64,000 nt of DNA from Actinomycetospora lutea (GTDB lineage: Bacteria > Actinomycetota > Actinomycetes > Mycobacteriales > Pseudonocardiaceae), in the NCBI RefSeq assembly GCF_028737205.1, contig NZ_JAQZAL010000003.1:1-64000 (forward strand), written 5' to 3'. The notes below the pieces were generated by a model that did no database searches, had not been told where the DNA came from, and worked only from the letters and a program-made list of their open reading frames with translations. The stretch's first letter is position 1; each line of letters opens with the position of its first letter. Positions 59,589-64,000 of this stretch are shown one piece after another. The position numbers and the translations under genes are program-made.

Positions 59589-60494
59589 ATGAGCGCGCCG
59601 ACCGACCCCGAGCCGGGTTCCCGCGATCGCGTGCCGGTCTCGCGCCGGTCGACGGTGCGCAGCGGCGGCGAGGGCGACACGCCTGCGCCGCGCCGTCGTC
59701 TCGCGGTGCTCGGGCGCCTGGGGCTCGTGCTCGTCCTGCTCCTGGCGGTCGTCGCGACCGTCGTGCTCGTCAGCCGCCAGGGCGAGTTCGGGCGCGACGA
59801 CGCGGGCGCTGAGGAGATCCCGGCGCTCGAGGTCGAGCCCGCGCCGGTGCAGCTCGGCACGGTCGCGCAGCCCGGCGCGCTGGCCGTGCCGTCGCTCGGG
59901 GGCGCGCCCGCCGCCGGCGCGGGGCAGCGGACGTCGCTGGCCGACTGGTCGGAGGGCATCGCGAGCCGCGCCGACGTCCCCGCCCGCGCGCTGCAGGCCT
60001 ACGGCGTCGCCGACCAGGCCGTGAAGCGCGAGCAGCCCGACTGCAACCTGTCGTGGGTCACGATCGCCGGCCTCGCGCGCATCGAGTCCAACCACGGCCG
60101 CTACCGCGGGGCCGCGATCGCCGGCAACGGCGACGTCACCCCGCGCATCATCGGCGTCCCCCTCGACGGCACCGGCGGCAACCGCACCATCGGCGACAGC
60201 GACGGCGGTGTCCTCGACGGCGACCGGGTGCTCGACCGCGCCGTCGGCCCGCTGCAGTTCATCCCGTCGACGTGGGCGAAGTGGCGATCCGACGGCAACG
60301 GCGACGGCGTCGCCGACCCGAACAACATCGACGACGCCGCGCTCGCGGCCGGGCGCTACCTCTGCGCGAACGGCCGCGACCTCGCCACCGGCCCGGGCTG
60401 GCGCTCGGCGGTGCTGTCGTACAACAACTCCGACGAGTACGGCCGCCGCGTCTACGCCGCCGCCGACCAGTACGCGCGCGCCAGCCAGGGGTAG
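59589..60494 (+). CDS. Lytic murein transglycosylase
   Basis: A 301-residue protein with an Arg-rich start, membrane helix (about 38-62) and an extracellular transglycosylase domain. Catalytic Glu166 lies in GLARIESNHGR; VGPLQFIPSTWAKW, DPNNIDDAALAAGRYLC and SYNNSDEYGR are family blocks. It cleaves the glycan strand of peptidoglycan to anhydro-muropeptides. Only 52 nt separate it from efeB, so a long regulatory leader such as a c-di-AMP riboswitch does not fit here. It converges with the TPR gene, 3 nt apart. Confidence 0.88.
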   Translation: MSAPTDPEPGSRDRVPVSRRSTVRSGGEGDTPAPRRRLAVLGRLGLVLVLLLAVVATVVLVSRQGEFGRDDAGAEEIPALEVEPAPVQLGTVAQPGALAVPSLGGAPAAGAGQRTSLADWSEGIASRADVPARALQAYGVADQAVKREQPDCNLSWVTIAGLARIESNHGRYRGAAIAGNGDVTPRIIGVPLDGTGGNRTIGDSDGGVLDGDRVLDRAVGPLQFIPSTWAKWRSDGNGDGVADPNNIDDAALAAGRYLCANGRDLATGPGWRSAVLSYNNSDEYGRRVYAAADQYARASQG

Positions 60495-60497
60495 CGC

Positions 60498-62472
<1,975 letters not shown>

Positions 62473-62477
62473 GCCGC

Positions 62478-63143
62478 GTGCCCGCCGACCGCGGTACCCC
62501 CGACGGCCCCGCCGACCGCTCCACCGGTCGGACGGGTGCCTCGCGTGGGCGCGGTCGGCGCGGCGGGCGCGACGGGGCACCGGCCAAGCGGACGACGGGC
62601 GGGTCGTCCCCGACCCGCGGGCGCACCCGGGCCCGGCAGGGGCCCCGCCGCGACCCGCAGCGGGTCGTGCGCCGCCGCCCGCTGCGCGTGCCCTCCGGCA
62701 CGGCGGCCGCCGCGGCGCGCGCCCGGCGCGCCGCCCAGGCCACCGGGGGCGCCCTCGGGCTCTCCACCGCGCGGCGCGCCGCGGTGCTCGCGGTCGTGGT
62801 GTGCGCGGTCGCCCTGACCGTCGCGGTGCCGCTGCGCAACTACGTCACCCAGCGCCACGAGCTCGCCGCCGTCGCCGCCGAGCAGGAGCGCCTCGCCGGT
62901 GACGTCCGCACGCTCACCGACGAGCGCGCGGCCCTGCGCGACCCCGCCCACGTGGAGGCCCTGGCCCGCGAGCGCCTCGGCTACGCGCGCCCGGGCGAGG
63001 TCCCGTACCGCGTGCAGCTGCCCGGCGACGCCGGGGCGCGCGCCCCCCGCGACACCGACCCGCGCGCCGGGCTCCCGCCCGCCGAGGCCGACCTGCCCTG
63101 GTACGCCCGCGTCGCGCGGACGACCCTGGGCACGACCCCGTGA
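62478..63143 (+). CDS. FtsB/DivIC septum formation initiator family protein
   Basis: A 221-residue bitopic membrane protein. An unusually long Arg/Gly-rich cytoplasmic region (1-100) precedes a membrane helix (101-119) and a short coiled coil (QRHELAAVAAEQERLAGDV). The conserved DPAHVEALARERLGYARPGE block follows. It belongs to the divisome with FtsL and FtsQ. GTG 62478 is 5 nt after eno. Stop overlaps the DUF501 start as GTGA. Confidence 0.9.
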   Translation: MPADRGTPDGPADRSTGRTGASRGRGRRGGRDGAPAKRTTGGSSPTRGRTRARQGPRRDPQRVVRRRPLRVPSGTAAAAARARRAAQATGGALGLSTARRAAVLAVVVCAVALTVAVPLRNYVTQRHELAAVAAEQERLAGDVRTLTDERAALRDPAHVEALARERLGYARPGEVPYRVQLPGDAGARAPRDTDPRAGLPPAEADLPWYARVARTTLGTTP

Positions 63144-63658
63144 GCGGACCGGACGACCCCCCGACGGACGCCGACCGCGCCGCCGTCGCCGCGCAGATCG
63201 GGCGGCGCCCCCGCGGGCTGCGCCGGGTCGCGCACCGCTGCCCGTGCGGGCTGCCCGACGTCGTCGAGACCGCACCCCGGCTCGAGGACGGCACGCCGTT
63301 CCCGACGCTGTACTACGCGACGTGCCCCCGGCTGACGTCCCGGATCGGCACGCTCGAGGCCGACGGGCTCATGCGCGAGCAGACCGAACGGCTCGACACC
63401 GACCCCGACTTCGCGGCCCGCTACGCGCGGGCGCACGCGGCCTACCTGGCCGAGCGCGACGCGATCGAGCCGCTGGGCACCGCCGTCAGCGCCGGCGGCA
63501 TGCCCGAGCGGGTGAAGTGCCTGCACGTACACGTCGCCCACACCCTGGCCCGGGGCCGGGGCGTCAACCCGGCGGGCGACGACACCCTCGACCGGCTCGA
63601 CGACTGGTGGCACGCCGGCCCCTGCGTGAGCCCGGCGCCGGGCGACCCCTCGGGCTGA
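63140..63658 (+). CDS. DUF501 family protein
   Basis: A 172-residue protein with the family pattern: VAAQIGRRPRGLRRVAHRC, CGLPDVVETAPRL, FPTLYYATCPRL and a C-terminal VKCLHVHVAHTLARG block. Conserved Cys and His suggest a metal site. It follows the divisome gene in many actinobacteria, usually before a Ppx/GppA phosphatase, which would lie beyond the right edge. Function unknown. Confidence 0.9.
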   Translation: MSGPDDPPTDADRAAVAAQIGRRPRGLRRVAHRCPCGLPDVVETAPRLEDGTPFPTLYYATCPRLTSRIGTLEADGLMREQTERLDTDPDFAARYARAHAAYLAERDAIEPLGTAVSAGGMPERVKCLHVHVAHTLARGRGVNPAGDDTLDRLDDWWHAGPCVSPAPGDPSG

Positions 63659-64000
63659 CCCGGCTGCCCCACACGGCGACGCGGGCACCCGCGCGGAGGG
63701 CACGCACGGTGGCGTCCGCGCCACGGACCGGTGGACCTGCCCCCTGGCCCGGTCACGACCCCCGTCCCGCGTTGATCGGGAGCCGCCCGCCGACCAGGAT
63801 GGACGAGCTGGTTCCCCCGACCGGCGCAGCGCGACGGTGCGGACGGCCCGCCGCGCTCCGGGTGGTGACCCGCCGGACGGCGCCGTCGAGCGGCCGCCCG
63901 GCGGGCGCGCGCCCACGGACCGGTCGCCGGGCGGCCCCACCCGCCGGGGACGCCCGGCGATCGGTCCGACCCCCGCGCCCGGCGCGGTCGGGAAGACCTC
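63659..64000. other. Right-edge region without a supported gene
   Basis: 342 nt after DUF501. No frame with codon bias and a ribosome site was found. A ppx-type gene may begin past the edge. Confidence 0.45.

Overview
The window is very GC-rich, densely coded, and uses G/C at almost every third codon position. GTG starts are common and many gene pairs overlap as ATGA or GTGA. Together with an mfd-lipoprotein-mazG run, an eno-FtsB/DivIC-DUF501 run, PASTA kinases and Rv1747-like FHA-ABC transporters, this points to an actinomycete, most likely of the Pseudonocardia/Actinomycetospora type. The genus is an inference. No tRNA, rRNA, CRISPR array or insertion sequence was recognised.

Layout. 1-9.3 kb: membrane protein of unknown family, FUSC transporter, SEC-C protein, a translationally coupled acyl-CoA dehydrogenase pair, a divergent erythromycin-esterase-family protein that has lost its catalytic residues, and an ASCH-like protein. 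9.3-21.4 kb: envelope and signalling block, all on the minus strand. It holds a PASTA Ser/Thr kinase, a small coiled-coil protein, an FHA-ABC transporter, a stand-alone membrane protein carrying the same extracellular module as the next gene, a Ser/Thr kinase with that module as its sensor, a membrane pseudokinase, a small membrane protein with a possible leader peptide, a DxDxDG-repeat protein and a DUF4190 protein. 21.5-25.5 kb: cysteine-tailed DUF5685 protein, a lipoprotein with a sorting-like C-terminus, a class F-type sortase, a DUF4185 (D-arabinanase-family) protein and a small secreted protein. 25.7-28.3 kb: a decayed acyl-CoA/terpene locus, with an AtuA-like pseudogene and a shortened CaiB-type CoA transferase. 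28.3-39.5 kb: peptidoglycan amidase lipoprotein, aldehyde dehydrogenase, K+ channel, LCP protein, GMC oxidoreductase, beta-propeller lipoprotein, SRPBCC protein and several small unknowns. 39.5-47.2 kb: universal stress protein, a lone ATP-synthase b subunit, repeat-rich proteins, ketopantoate-reductase-like enzyme, LMW tyrosine phosphatase with a long Pro-rich tail, and an RDD protein. 47.2-64 kb: an EEP-fold membrane protein and a sorbosone-dehydrogenase-type lipoprotein, then mfd, a SurA-like lipoprotein and mazG, the iron-uptake operon efeUOB behind an iron-box-like palindrome, a lytic transglycosylase, a TPR protein, eno, a FtsB/DivIC protein and DUF501.

How the genes work together. The strongest multi-gene story is the minus-strand signalling block. 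Two active-looking Ser/Thr kinases and one pseudokinase lie beside a transporter with two phosphothreonine-reading FHA domains. A membrane protein translationally coupled to that transporter repeats the extracellular sensor of the neighbouring kinase. This looks like a phospho-regulated envelope export module in which sensor duplication and a pseudokinase may tune the signal. Other notable items are short rare-codon inserts in Mfd, a codon-use mosaic in the ABC domain, a family of about 60-67-nt palindromes, and an ATP-synthase b subunit outside any atp operon.
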